18,545 nucleotides of DNA from an uncultured Opitutia bacterium (lineage in GTDB: Bacteria; Verrucomicrobiota; Verrucomicrobiia; Opitutales; UBA953). The notes below the pieces were generated by a model. That model was not told the DNA's origin and ran no database searches. It was given only the letters and a program-made list of their open reading frames with translations. Positions 8,880 to 17,120 of this stretch are shown here, in pieces. Numbering within the stretch: the stretch's first letter is position 1; every line of letters begins with the position of its first letter. The stretch spans positions 1 through 18,545 of the forward strand of contig CALNBE010000051.1 in the NCBI GenBank assembly GCA_937874455.1, written 5' to 3'. Made by a program: the position numbers and the translations under genes.

Positions 8880-10702
8880 CGGTGTATTTGGATGGCTTGT
8901 GGGGTTCGTTGTTCAGTTATTGGAAGGGAAAGGTTTTGTGGAAATGGCCGCGGCGCGGACGGCCCACGGTGCGGGTGGTTTTCGGTGCGCCGATTCCGGC
9001 GAAGGAAACGGCGACGGTGCGGGAGCGGGTGCAGGAGCTGGGTGCGGATGCGTATGCCCGGCGGCCGGAATTTTGCCGCTCGCTGGGAGAGGAAACGGTG
9101 CGGGCGCTGGCGCGCCATCCTGGCAAGGTGGTGGCGGTGGACCGGAGCGGCCCGCAGCGGAGGGCGTTTCGTGGCGCGCTGGTGCTGGCGTTGGCGCGCT
9201 GGTGTATGGTGAATTGGCGGAAGGAGTGGGCGGAGGAAAAACGGGCGGGGATTGTGCTGCCGCCCGGGATTGGCTCCACGGTGGCAAATCTGGCGTGCGC
9301 GATGCTGGGGAAGTCTCCGGTCAATTTGAACTTTACGCTGGGCCGGGCGCAGGTGGAGGCGTCGATTGCGGCGACGGGGCTGCGGGTGTTTGTGTCGGCG
9401 GGGGTTTTTCGGGAGAAACTGGAGGAGAAGCTGCCGGATTTCCCTTGGGCAAAGATGGAGCCGCTGGTGGACGTGGCGACGTTGTTGCAGCGGGCGCCGA
9501 AAGGAAAATTGCTGTGGTGGATGGTGCAGGCGTGGGTGCTGCCCGGCTGGCTGTTGTGCCGTTGCTGGGGTGTTTCGCGGCGCGGAGGAAATTGCGAGGC
9601 GGCGGTGTTGTGCACCAGCGGCAGCTCGGGGCAGCCGAAGGGCGTGCCGCTGACGCATGCGAATATTTTGGGCAACTGCCGTCAGTTTGAGGAAACCGGC
9701 ATTGTGCCGGAGGAGGCGGTGTTGCTGGGGAATTTGCCGGTGTTTCACAGCTTTGGTTTCACCGTGTCGCTGTGGTTTGTGCTTTCGCGGTGCATCCGGG
9801 TGGTGAACACGCCTTCGCCGATCGAGACTGCGAGGAACATTGCGGCGATCCGGGAGGAGGGCGTGACCATTCTGGTCGGCACGCCGACTTTTTACCGCAC
9901 CTATTTGAAGAAGGCGACGCCGGAGGACATGGCCTCGTTGCGGATTGTGGTGGCGGGTGCGGAGAAAACCCCGGCAGGTTTTGCGGAGGAATGGGAGGCG
10001 CGTTTTTCCGGGTCGCGGTATTTTGAGGGCTACGGTGCGACGGAGACCACCCCGGTGGTGGCGGTGAATCTCCATGACGTGGCGGATCCGGCGGTGCGCG
10101 GAGGAAATTTTCCCGGCTTCCGTGCGCGTTCCGTGGGGCGAATGTTGCTAGGAATGGCGGCGCGGTTCACCAGTCCCTTTGACGAGCAGCCGGCGGCGTT
10201 TGCGTCCGGCGGAGTGTTGTGGTTGAAAGGGGTGAATGTGTTCGGCGGCTACTTGGGCGATCCGGAGCGGACGCGGGAGGTGTTGACGGAGGACGGCTGG
10301 TATTGCACTGGAGACATTGCGCGGATCGACGCGGAGGGATTTCTGTTCATTGAGGGCCGGCACGCGCGCTTCTCGAAGATCGGCGGGGAAATGGTGCCGC
10401 ATGGCACGGTGGAGGATGCGGTGCGGCAGGCGCTGGGGTTGCATTTTGCGGACGACACGCAGCAGCGGGTGGCGGTGGCCGCGCGGTTTGATCCGGCGAA
10501 GGGCGAGAGCCTAGTGCTGCTGACCACGTTGGAAATTGACGCGGAGAAACTGCGGGCGGAACTGGCGGCGCAGGGACTGGCGAATTTGTGGATTCCGAAG
10601 GTGATCCGGCGGGTGGAGGCGATACCGGTGCTGGCGACCGGGAAGCTGGATTTGCAGCGGTTGAAGGCGCTGGCGGAGGAAAAGGAAAACGGCGCAGGCT
10701 AG
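8861..10702 (+). CDS. Downstream part of the interrupted gene: end of acyltransferase plus intact AMP-forming acyl ligase domain
   Basis: This frame holds the complete adenylate-forming domain of the fusion. Core motifs are LCTSGSSGQPKGVPLTHANI (A3 phosphate loop), GYGATETTPVVAVN (A5), WYCTGDIARID (A7), GRHARFSKIGGEMV (A8) and ATGKLDLQRLK (A10 with the catalytic lysine). In Aas this domain loads a fatty acid onto acyl carrier protein for transfer by the acyltransferase domain. If translated separately it would need an internal start; the ATG at 9207 (MVNWRKEWAEEKRAG) would give an almost exact free-standing ligase. Five exact copies of GCGGAGGAAA occur in the whole interrupted gene, in all three codon frames. 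The stop codon overlaps the stop of the convergent small gene within CTAG. Confidence 0.8.
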   Translation, partial: AGVPVVPVYLDGLWGSLFSYWKGKVLWKWPRRGRPTVRVVFGAPIPAKETATVRERVQELGADAYARRPEFCRSLGEETVRALARHPGKVVAVDRSGPQRRAFRGALVLALARWCMVNWRKEWAEEKRAGIVLPPGIGSTVANLACAMLGKSPVNLNFTLGRAQVEASIAATGLRVFVSAGVFREKLEEKLPDFPWAKMEPLVDVATLLQRAPKGKLLWWMVQAWVLPGWLLCRCWGVSRRGGNCEAAVLCTSGSSGQPKGVPLTHANILGNCRQFEETGIVPEEAVLLGNLPVFHSFGFTVSLWFVLSRCIRVVNTPSPIETARNIAAIREEGVTILVGTPTFYRTYLKKATPEDMASLRIVVAGAEKTPAGFAEEWEARFSGSRYFEGYGATETTPVVAVNLHDVADPAVRGGNFPGFRARSVGRMLLGMAARFTSPFDEQPAAFASGGVLWLKGVNVFGGYLGDPERTREVLTEDGWYCTGDIARIDAEGFLFIEGRHARFSKIGGEMVPHGTVEDAVRQALGLHFADDTQQRVAVAARFDPAKGESLVLLTTLEIDAEKLRAELAAQGLANLWIPKVIRRVEAIPVLATGKLDLQRLKALAEEKENGAG

Positions 10703-10935
10703 GAGTGCTCCGCGTCATGTTCCTCCGGGGCGGGCCAGCCGCGCACGGGTTCGGTGGGCAGCGCCGGGGCGAAGGGAATGATCGGGGTGATCAGTTGCCG
10801 CCGGGGCGCGTCGCCGAAATTGAGCGGTTTGAGCTGCCGCGGCACCACCGGGATGAAGAAAAGTCCGAGGAGCAGCACCGTGAGCAGGAGCAGGAGCGGG
10901 GCGTGGCGTTTTTCCTTGTGGTGTTCGGTGATCAT
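10699..10935 (-). CDS. Small single-span membrane protein of unknown function
   Basis: A 78-residue protein with a positively charged N-terminus (MITEHHKEKRHA), one clear hydrophobic helix (about residues 13-31, PLLLLLTVLLLGLFFIPVV) and a proline-rich tail, presumably outside. I do not recognise a family. It is likely real because its ATG overlaps the TGA of the O-antigen-ligase-like gene as ATGA, the same arrangement as the folA junction, which indicates translational coupling. It may be an accessory of that membrane protein (inference). Its TAG stop shares CTAG with the stop of the convergent ligase gene, so there is no space for a dedicated terminator. Confidence 0.6.
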   Translation of the reverse strand: MITEHHKEKRHAPLLLLLTVLLLGLFFIPVVPRQLKPLNFGDAPRRQLITPIIPFAPALPTEPVRGWPAPEEHDAEHS

Positions 10936-12989
10936 GGCGCGACGGGAGTGGAGGTGGTGTTGCCGAGTTGCAGCAGGTTTCGCCGCTGCCGCACGTAGTT
11001 GTTTTTAGGGTAGAGCAACTCGGCGGTTCGCAAAATGTCCAGCGCCTCCGGGCGGGTTTCCTCTGATTGGCTGAGCAGTTCGGCAAGCAGGAGCAGCGCG
11101 GAAAGGTTGCGGGGCGCGGCGGCGGCGGCGGCGCGAAAGTCCTCGGTGGCGGAGGAAATGTCTCCGCACGTGAAGGCGGCGGCACCACGGGCCAGCCGGT
11201 ATTGGGGGTCGGCGGGATCGCTGGCGCAGGCTTTTTCGGCAGCTTGGAGTGCGGTGTGGGCGAAAGTCTGAGCTTGATCGGGTCGCAGGGTGTAGAGTCG
11301 GAGCGCCGAGAGGGAAAGGTGGTGCCAGGCGTCACCATTGGACGGATTGAGCACCACGGCCCGGCGACTTTTTTCGTAGGCGTGAAGCAAGGGGGCGTCA
11401 TTTAACAGAGCGCGGTAGCCCTGTTCGGGATCGTCAAAGACGGGCAGCACTTCCTGCAGCGCGTCCCCGGATTCCTCCACAAGGTGAATGGCGGAAAGGG
11501 GCGCGAGGGCCCAGAGCAGCCAAAGTGCGGGAAGCAGCATCGTTATTGGCGCGAGGAGGAGGCGGACGGCCTTTTTGCCAAGGCGCAACACGGTCACCTT
11601 GTCGCGGACGAACCGCAGCAGAATGGCTCCCTGCAGGGCAAAGAGGCAGGCCACTGCGGGGATGAATCCTGGATAATCCAAGAGTAGCAACAGGGCGGCT
11701 CCGGCAGTTCCCCCGAGCAAGCCGCCGAGGAAATAGCGCTCGATGGAGACATGCTTGCGTTTGCGAATGAATGTGCGGACGCGTCGTTTTCCCCTGGTGT
11801 GCACACTTAGCATGATGGGTACGTCCTTTTCCTGCTGCTCGAACAGGGGGATCCGCAGGCAGCAAAGGAAAGCGGAGGCCCATATCCAGAGCGCGGGGGC
11901 AAAAAGTAGCAGCGCGCCGAAAAGCCCGTTTTCCACTAGGACGGCGAGCAGCAGACTGCCGGGTCCCTCGGGGGTGTCTTCCCATTCTGCCGGGCGGAAT
12001 TGTTCGAATTGCAAGGGGAAGGCACCGCTGCCGTTGCCGAAAAACGGCGCGGAGGAAATGGCGGATTTTGCGGTTTGCAGTAATGGATAGACCGGGGTGG
12101 CAGCCTTGGATGCAGCCGCGGCGTCGACCGACTGGTGGCGCAGGCAGCCAATGTTGTGGTCGAGCGAGGGCAATTGCCAAGCGAAGAGAAAAAGGACGAT
12201 GGCGATCAGCAAAAAGCGCGAACGAAACCGCGGAAGGACAAGGCAGGCGGTCAGAATGGTGCCGGCCATGAGACCGATCCAGACTCCGAGGTGGTGGGTG
12301 GCCCAGAGGGCGATGCCGAGGATGGCCGCGAAATAAAGGGCGAGGAGTCGTTGCCAGAAGACCCAGCGGTCGCCGAGGGCGATGGACAGCGCGGGGAAAA
12401 ATGCGAGCAGCAACACTGCTCCCATGGCGGCGGGATGTCCCAGCGTGCTGGAAAACATGTCCTGATAGGCTGGCGAGATAATGCGGCCAAGGAAACTGCG
12501 GACGATGTGGGACTGGTCGCCCAAGGCGACGGAGCCCACGATGCTGACAAAGGCGGTGAGCAAGCCGCCGAGGATCCAGCTCAGCCAAGTGTGGCGAAGG
12601 TGATAGAGCGTGATATGAAAAACGCCGAGCACGAGCAGATTGCCGATCAATTCCGCCTCGGCGAGCCAAGGCTTGGAGCTGATCAACCAGCCGCCCAGTC
12701 CGAGCCAGAGTACCCAAGGAAGAAAAATGAGACCGAATGGCCGGAGCCCGACCCCCTCTTTGCTGCGGGACCAGACGACGTACAAGTGCAGCAGCAGCCC
12801 GGCGGAAAAAATCCGGCAGCCCCAGGCCAGCGCGGCGGCGTCCATTCCCCCCAGCCAGAGGGCGAAGAGACTGAAGGTGCTGCCCATGAACAGGAGGACG
12901 AGCAGGTCGAAGTAATGCCCCGGATCGAGGGGGATGTTCCAGCGGTTGGCAAAAAAAGTGTAGGCGCGTGCCAGCAGCGAGCGGTTCAT
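10932..12989 (-). CDS. O-antigen ligase/polymerase-like membrane protein with C-terminal TPR domain
   Basis: A 685-residue protein with about ten to twelve hydrophobic segments over residues 30-500 and a soluble C-terminus. The large loop holds FFGNGSGAFPLQFEQFRP followed by a segment ending LLAVLVENGLFGALLL, typical of the Wzy_C/O-antigen ligase family (GxGxG-F, then a helix with an ExGxxG pattern). The last ~150 residues form TPR-like helices (NPSNGDAWHHLSLSALRLY, then DPADPQYRLARGAAAFTCGD). Such proteins polymerise or ligate surface glycans at the periplasmic face of the inner membrane; the acceptor is unknown, and no other glycan genes are nearby. The start ATG at 12989 overlaps the folA TGA by four bases, and its own TGA overlaps the next ATG. 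Two copies of GCGGAGGAAA lie antisense in it. Confidence 0.8.
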   Translation of the reverse strand: MNRSLLARAYTFFANRWNIPLDPGHYFDLLVLLFMGSTFSLFALWLGGMDAAALAWGCRIFSAGLLLHLYVVWSRSKEGVGLRPFGLIFLPWVLWLGLGGWLISSKPWLAEAELIGNLLVLGVFHITLYHLRHTWLSWILGGLLTAFVSIVGSVALGDQSHIVRSFLGRIISPAYQDMFSSTLGHPAAMGAVLLLAFFPALSIALGDRWVFWQRLLALYFAAILGIALWATHHLGVWIGLMAGTILTACLVLPRFRSRFLLIAIVLFLFAWQLPSLDHNIGCLRHQSVDAAAASKAATPVYPLLQTAKSAISSAPFFGNGSGAFPLQFEQFRPAEWEDTPEGPGSLLLAVLVENGLFGALLLFAPALWIWASAFLCCLRIPLFEQQEKDVPIMLSVHTRGKRRVRTFIRKRKHVSIERYFLGGLLGGTAGAALLLLLDYPGFIPAVACLFALQGAILLRFVRDKVTVLRLGKKAVRLLLAPITMLLPALWLLWALAPLSAIHLVEESGDALQEVLPVFDDPEQGYRALLNDAPLLHAYEKSRRAVVLNPSNGDAWHHLSLSALRLYTLRPDQAQTFAHTALQAAEKACASDPADPQYRLARGAAAFTCGDISSATEDFRAAAAAAPRNLSALLLLAELLSQSEETRPEALDILRTAELLYPKNNYVRQRRNLLQLGNTTSTPVAP

Positions 12990-13492
12990 AGAGTAAAAGC
13001 GGAATGAGCGGGGTGATTCAGTCGAAGATGGTGGCGAATGGTGAATTCGGGGGTTTCCTCAAGGATTTTTCCTTGGTCGAAAAGGTGTTCGAAGGCGGGA
13101 AAAAACGCGTCTCCGGGCGGAGCGCTGCGGACGTGCGTCAGGAAAAGTTCGGCACACTGGTCCAGTGCTTGGGCGTAGAGGCTGGCACCGCCGGCGAGGA
13201 AAATTTTCTTTTCCGGCTCAATGTCCCACAGCGCGTTCCAGTCTGGGATGATTTGGACTCCGGGCAGTTGCCGCGGCTGGCGGCTGAGTACCACGGTGGT
13301 GCGGCCCGGCAGCGGGTGGCCGATGGACTCGTAGGTGGCGCGTCCCATGAGGAGAATGTGGCCCATGGTGGTTTTTTTAAAAAACTGAAAATCGGCGGGC
13401 AGGTGCCAAGGCAGGCGGTTGCGGTTCCCGATGACCCGATTTTCCGCCATGGCAGCGATGGCGAGCAGGGGGCGTGGGGGCGGGTTATTCAT
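12986..13492 (-). CDS. folA: Dihydrofolate reductase
   Basis: Reduces dihydrofolate to tetrahydrofolate with NADPH in the cytoplasm. It is 168 residues, the usual length. Motifs are IAAMAENRVIGNRNRLPWHLPAD with the catalytic acidic residue Asp34, MGRATYESIGHPLPGR, TVVLSRQP, and IFLAGGASLYAQAL for cofactor binding. The start at 13492 (MNNPPPRPLLAIAAM) is chosen since the Rossmann-like first strand follows directly; the frame is open further upstream but would run into menD. It lies 55 bp after menD on the same strand and overlaps the next gene by ATGA. No thyA is present. The start codon sits within a near copy of the 10-mer (13493-13502, last base changed). Confidence 0.95.
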   Translation of the reverse strand: MNNPPPRPLLAIAAMAENRVIGNRNRLPWHLPADFQFFKKTTMGHILLMGRATYESIGHPLPGRTTVVLSRQPRQLPGVQIIPDWNALWDIEPEKKIFLAGGASLYAQALDQCAELFLTHVRSAPPGDAFFPAFEHLFDQGKILEETPEFTIRHHLRLNHPAHSAFTL

Positions 13493-13547
13493 GCGGAGGA
13501 ACTTTTTAGCCGGAGGGGTGTACGATTCAAGCCAAAGGGGATGGGGC

Positions 13548-15278
13548 TCATTCGGGCCGAAGCAATTCGGCGCGCCGCGCGGCATCGCTGGCCCGGTGGG
13601 TGGGGATTTCGCAAAGGAAAATCCCCGGAACGGGCGGTGTCGCCAGCAATTTGGCGAGCGCGGGCCAATCGGTGATTTTTTGATGTGTGATGCCGTGGGC
13701 GGCGGCGAGATGGGAAAAGTTGATATGCTGGGGCGTGGCCCAGAATCGTTCGAAGTGGGGGTTGTTTTGCGCGACCGGCAGATGTTGAAAAATTCCCCCG
13801 CCCTCGTTGTTGACGAGGAGGACGGTCAGGCTACCGGAAAAGTCCTTGGCCAGCAGCAGGGCGTTGCTGTCGTGAAGAAAGGAAAGATCTCCGGTGAGAA
13901 GTACCGCGGGACAGTTTGAGGCTTGGGCGATGCCCAGCGCGGTGCCCAGAGTGCCGTCGATGCCGTTGGCTCCACGGCTGGAGAAGACGCGCCGTTGGCT
14001 GTTGTTGGCGGGCCAGAACGATTCGGCGTCGCGCACCGGCATGCTGTTGGCGAGGATGACGGTTGTTTGCGCTGGCAAATGCGCGTGCAGGTGGTGGATG
14101 ATTTTTCCTTCGAAGAGGGCGGCTTCGGCGGCGAGCGCGGAGGAAATGGCTGGGGCGACGGCGGACTCGGCCTCCTGCCATTGCCGGCACCAGAAGGAAT
14201 CAGCCTCGGTTGCGGCGGCGAAGGAAATTTGCTCCGGCGCGCCTCGCAATGTTTGGTGCGGCTGACCGAGCGGGTGGAGGTTGGCGCCGAGCGGCGAGAG
14301 CACGCAAAACGGAATGACGGGTTCGGAGAGCCAGGCGCGGAGGGTTTTGCTGGTGGGCAGCGGACCGATTTGCAGCACTGCGTCGGGCCGCAGCGCGGAG
14401 GAAAATTGTGGCCGACGCAGCAGGGCGTCGTAGGCCCAGATGACCGGGGCGTCCGCCGGTGCGTGGTGGCGGAGCGGGCTGAGCGCGTCGGCGAGGACCG
14501 GCCAGCCCAACCGGCGGGATAATTCCAGCACTGCTTGTGCGTGGGCGGCGGAGTCTTCCGGATGGGGGACTCCGGCGACGATTAGACCGCGGGAAAACCG
14601 ACTGGCCCAGTCGAGCAGCGGCGCAGAGGAAATTTTTCCGGGTACGGTTGGCGGAGGAAATTCCCGGGCGAGAATTTTTTCCAACAGGGGGGCGAGGAAA
14701 TTATCTTGGCGGATGGAAGGGGCGAGCGGGTCGCGAAGCGGGACGTTGAGGTGCACCGGGCCGGGGCGGGGAGATGTTGTTTTTTCCCAGGCAGTGCGGA
14801 GCAAATCCTGCCATGCGGCGAGGGTTTCGGGTGCGGGATCCGGCGGCGCGGAGGAAAAATCAGCGACCACATGGGAGCCGTAGAGACGGTGCTGGTCGAT
14901 GGTTTGCCCCGCGCCGCAATCGTGCAATTCGGGCGGTCGGTCGGCGGTGACGACGAGCAGGGGGATGCCGGAGTGCCAGGCTTCGACGACCGCGGGCAGG
15001 TAGTTGGCGGCGGCGGTGCCGGAGGTGCAGACCAGCACCACCGGTCGGTGCATGGCCTTGGCCAGCCCGAGGGCGTAAAAGGCGGCAGTACGCTCGTCGA
15101 GCACCGGGGTGACCTGCCAGCCGGGATCGGCGGCGAGGGCGTACAGCAAGGGAGTGCAGCGGGAGCCCGGCGAGACTACCGCGCGGGTGGCGCCGAGGCG
15201 GCGAAGGGTGTGGGCGAAGATGGTGCCCCAGAGCGTGCTGAGATTGGGAAAAGCTGGCGGCGGAGCCATGTCCGTCAT
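13548..15278 (-). CDS. menD: 2-succinyl-5-enolpyruvyl-6-hydroxy-3-cyclohexene-1-carboxylate synthase
   Basis: A thiamine diphosphate enzyme that joins isochorismate and 2-oxoglutarate in menaquinone synthesis by the classical Men route. It is 576 residues, close to other MenD proteins. Visible are AVVSPGSRCTPL near residue 35, the cofactor-activating DERTAAF (Glu62), TSGTAAANYLPAVVEAWH, VTADRPPEL followed by GAGQTIDQ, and near the C-terminus the ThDP loop TGDLSFLHDSNALL and LLVNNEGGGIFQHLP. The start is 15278, with an alternative ATG three codons later. It is the first gene of the menD-folA-glycan-small protein run. No other men genes are in the window. Four exact 10-mers and one near copy lie antisense in the gene, mostly encoding Ile/Phe-Ser-Ser-Ala on the sense strand. 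Confidence 0.95.
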   Translation of the reverse strand: MTDMAPPPAFPNLSTLWGTIFAHTLRRLGATRAVVSPGSRCTPLLYALAADPGWQVTPVLDERTAAFYALGLAKAMHRPVVLVCTSGTAAANYLPAVVEAWHSGIPLLVVTADRPPELHDCGAGQTIDQHRLYGSHVVADFSSAPPDPAPETLAAWQDLLRTAWEKTTSPRPGPVHLNVPLRDPLAPSIRQDNFLAPLLEKILAREFPPPTVPGKISSAPLLDWASRFSRGLIVAGVPHPEDSAAHAQAVLELSRRLGWPVLADALSPLRHHAPADAPVIWAYDALLRRPQFSSALRPDAVLQIGPLPTSKTLRAWLSEPVIPFCVLSPLGANLHPLGQPHQTLRGAPEQISFAAATEADSFWCRQWQEAESAVAPAISSALAAEAALFEGKIIHHLHAHLPAQTTVILANSMPVRDAESFWPANNSQRRVFSSRGANGIDGTLGTALGIAQASNCPAVLLTGDLSFLHDSNALLLAKDFSGSLTVLLVNNEGGGIFQHLPVAQNNPHFERFWATPQHINFSHLAAAHGITHQKITDWPALAKLLATPPVPGIFLCEIPTHRASDAARRAELLRPE

Positions 15279-15335
15279 GGCATGGGAAGAATGGGAAAAT
15301 GGGAAACCAAAAATGCGCTGCGGCGGGTTTTGTTG

Positions 15336-15369
15336 AAAAAAAGAGACGACCCTCGCGGGGCCGTCTCTT
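15336..15369 (-). terminator. Rho-independent terminator of the CoA-transferase gene
   Basis: AAGAGACG (15341-15348) pairs with CGTCTCTT (15362-15369). After one mismatch the stem continues with three C:G pairs around the loop TCGCG. On the minus strand it is followed by a run of seven T residues. It lies 26 bp after the CoA-transferase stop and ends that transcript before menD. Confidence 0.88.
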
Positions 15370-15394
15370 GGAGGAAAAAGGGCGGGAGGTTTGC

Positions 15395-16885
15395 TTAGAG
15401 CAATTCCGCGGCCTTGCGCATGTCTTTATACCGAGCGAATGCTTGGTGGAAGATGGCGCTTTTCTCGGTGTTCACCTGGGCATGGACGGTGCCGCAGCTC
15501 TGCACGTAGGCGCGGAGCAAATCGCGGTATTCCGGCGCGACGCAGTTGCGGATGATTTCCTCCGCGCGCTGGGAGGGATCTTTGCAGCGCAAGTCGGCCA
15601 CGCCCTGCTCGGTTACCACAACGTCCACGCTGTGTTCGTTGTGGTCGATATGGCTGCAAACCGGGACGATGGTGCTGATGGCGCCGTCCTTGCGGATGGA
15701 CGGGCAGGTGAAGATGGAGAGGTAGGCGTTGCGGGTGAAGTCGCCGCTGCCACCGATGCCGTTCATCAACGTGCGGCCCAGCGTGTGAGTGCTGTTGACG
15801 TTGCCGTTGATGTCGAATTCGAGTGCGGTGTTGATGGTGATGACACCGAGGCGGCGGACCATTTCCGGGCTGTTGGAGATTTCCTGCGGCCGGAGCACGA
15901 GGTGCTGGGAATATTTTTTCCAGTCTTGGTAAAGCTCGGTGAGCACTCGTGGGGTAAAGGAAACGGCGGTGCCGCTGGCGAAGTCCACACGGCCCTGTTT
16001 GATGAGGGAGAAAATGCCGTCCTGGATGACCTCGGAGTAGAGGTTGAAGTTGGGGATTTCCTTGTTTTGCGCCATGGCCTCGGTGACGGCGTTGGCGATG
16101 TTGCCGACGCCGGACTGGAATGGCAGACCGTCGGGCAGGCGGCCGGCGCGCCGCTCGCGGACGATGAAGTTGGCGACATTGGCCCCGATGGCGAGGGTGG
16201 CGTCGTCGAGCGCGTCGTAGTCCTTGACGGAGTCGAGCGCGTGATTGCGAACGATGCCGAGGATTTTTTCTGGAGGAATTTGCAGGACGGGTGAGCCGAC
16301 GCGGTCGCGAACGGTGACGATGGGGATGGGCTGGCGGTGGGGCGGTTCGGCGGGCTCGTAAAGGTCGTGCAGGCCGAGGATGCTTTCGGGGTGCGCATCA
16401 TTGACCTCGATGATGACTTTTTCGGCGAGTCGGGCCAGGGTGTTGGTGACACCGATGGAGGTGGTCAGGATGACGGAGCCGTCGGGCTTGACGGAGGCCG
16501 CCTCCAGCACGGCGTAATGGATGGGGCCGAGAAACCCGGAGCGGAGCCAAGGCTGCACTTGGGAGAGGTGCATGTCAAAGTAGTGAACCTTGCCCGCGTT
16601 GATGGATTTGCGCATTGCAGCGCAGGACTGATAGGGGGTGCGCCAGCCCACGGCATCAGCCTCGGCGAGGGACGCGTCGAGCTCGGCGCTGGTGGAGGCG
16701 CCGGTGACCACGTTGATTTTAAAAGGTTTCCCCGCCGCGTGAAGCGTCCTGGCATGATTCGCAATCGCGGTTGGAATGAGCTTGGCCTGCCCTGTGGAGG
16801 TAAACCCGCTGAATCCGACGGTGGATCCGTCTTTAATTAGAAGCGCTGCTTCTTCTGGCGTAAGTACTGGGAATGGAAGTTTCAT
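15395..16885 (-). CDS. Acetyl-CoA hydrolase/succinyl-CoA:acetate CoA-transferase family protein
   Basis: A class I CoA-transferase of 496 residues, probably moving CoA between succinyl-CoA and acetate (AarC/Cat1-like) and so linked to acetate use or overflow. Motifs are GFSGFTSTG near residue 25, GVGNIANAV (259-267) for CoA binding, NLYSEVIQDG with the likely nucleophile Glu285 (close to the known catalytic Glu294 of Acetobacter AarC), and GIGGSGDFTRNAYLSIF (from 377). The exact acyl preference cannot be read from sequence; acetyl-CoA hydrolase is the older family name. It is monocistronic with its own terminator and divergent from dnaG. It contains the only reverse-oriented exact copy of the 10-mer (15556-15565), encoding Ala-Glu-Glu in sense. 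Confidence 0.9.
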   Translation of the reverse strand: MKLPFPVLTPEEAALLIKDGSTVGFSGFTSTGQAKLIPTAIANHARTLHAAGKPFKINVVTGASTSAELDASLAEADAVGWRTPYQSCAAMRKSINAGKVHYFDMHLSQVQPWLRSGFLGPIHYAVLEAASVKPDGSVILTTSIGVTNTLARLAEKVIIEVNDAHPESILGLHDLYEPAEPPHRQPIPIVTVRDRVGSPVLQIPPEKILGIVRNHALDSVKDYDALDDATLAIGANVANFIVRERRAGRLPDGLPFQSGVGNIANAVTEAMAQNKEIPNFNLYSEVIQDGIFSLIKQGRVDFASGTAVSFTPRVLTELYQDWKKYSQHLVLRPQEISNSPEMVRRLGVITINTALEFDINGNVNSTHTLGRTLMNGIGGSGDFTRNAYLSIFTCPSIRKDGAISTIVPVCSHIDHNEHSVDVVVTEQGVADLRCKDPSQRAEEIIRNCVAPEYRDLLRAYVQSCGTVHAQVNTEKSAIFHQAFARYKDMRKAAELL

Positions 16886-17120
16886 GTGCTGAGTGGAAAG
16901 TCGAACAAGATTCGGGCTTAGAGGTCGTTAAATTGAGCTAATAAGAAAACTGTTTGAGATTAGAAGGAGATTTTGGGGAAAGGGGATAATTTTGTAGGGG
17001 TATTTCCTTTTTTTGGTTTTTTTTAAATTCGTTAAGTTTTGATTTTCATTGTTTAATAGAACATTTCATCTCATGATGATGTTTGATTAATAAGCGATAG
17101 AGAAAGGCAGTTTGTGGATA
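16886..17120. promoter_or_regulatory. A+T-rich divergent promoter region between the CoA-transferase gene and dnaG
   Basis: 235 bp with no credible gene and much lower G+C than the flanks. It contains TCGTTAAATT (16925-16934), also found upstream of the IclR-type gene, and TCGTTAAGTT (17029-17038) followed by TTGATTTTCAT, similar to TTTGATTTTTAT in the other region. A weak plus-strand promoter for dnaG may be TTGTTT, 17 bp, CATGAT near 17049-17077. No Shine-Dalgarno stands before either gene. Confidence 0.4.

Larger units (their letters stand above)
8205..10702 (+). pseudogene. Aas-like acyltransferase/acyl-ACP synthetase fusion, frameshifted by a 119-bp insertion
   Basis: Two adjacent frames encode successive parts of one protein. 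The upstream frame (ATG 8205, read to a stop at 9212) gives an N-terminal membrane segment, then a PlsC-type acyltransferase with NHVSYLD (HX4D motif) and WPEGQISRTG, up to MARRAGVPVV at 8760. It then becomes meaningless. The acyltransferase resumes in the other frame as AGVPVVPVYLDGLWGSLFSY from about 8861 and runs into an AMP-forming ligase to 10702. The break coincides with a 20-bp direct repeat whose copies are 119 bp apart; removing 119 bp gives one 792-residue frame. E. coli Aas, which reacylates 2-lyso-phosphatidylethanolamine at the inner membrane, has the same domain order (719 residues). As it stands the full enzyme cannot be made. The insertion may be real or an assembly error. Confidence 0.8.

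Noticed and set aside
8801..10075. Long minus-strand open frame over the acyl ligase
   Set aside because: Arg/His/Pro-rich shadow of the ligase domain, which has complete motifs on the plus strand.
12135..13007. Plus-strand open frame of about 290 codons
   Set aside because: Antisense to the membrane protein with clear transmembrane and O-antigen ligase signals.
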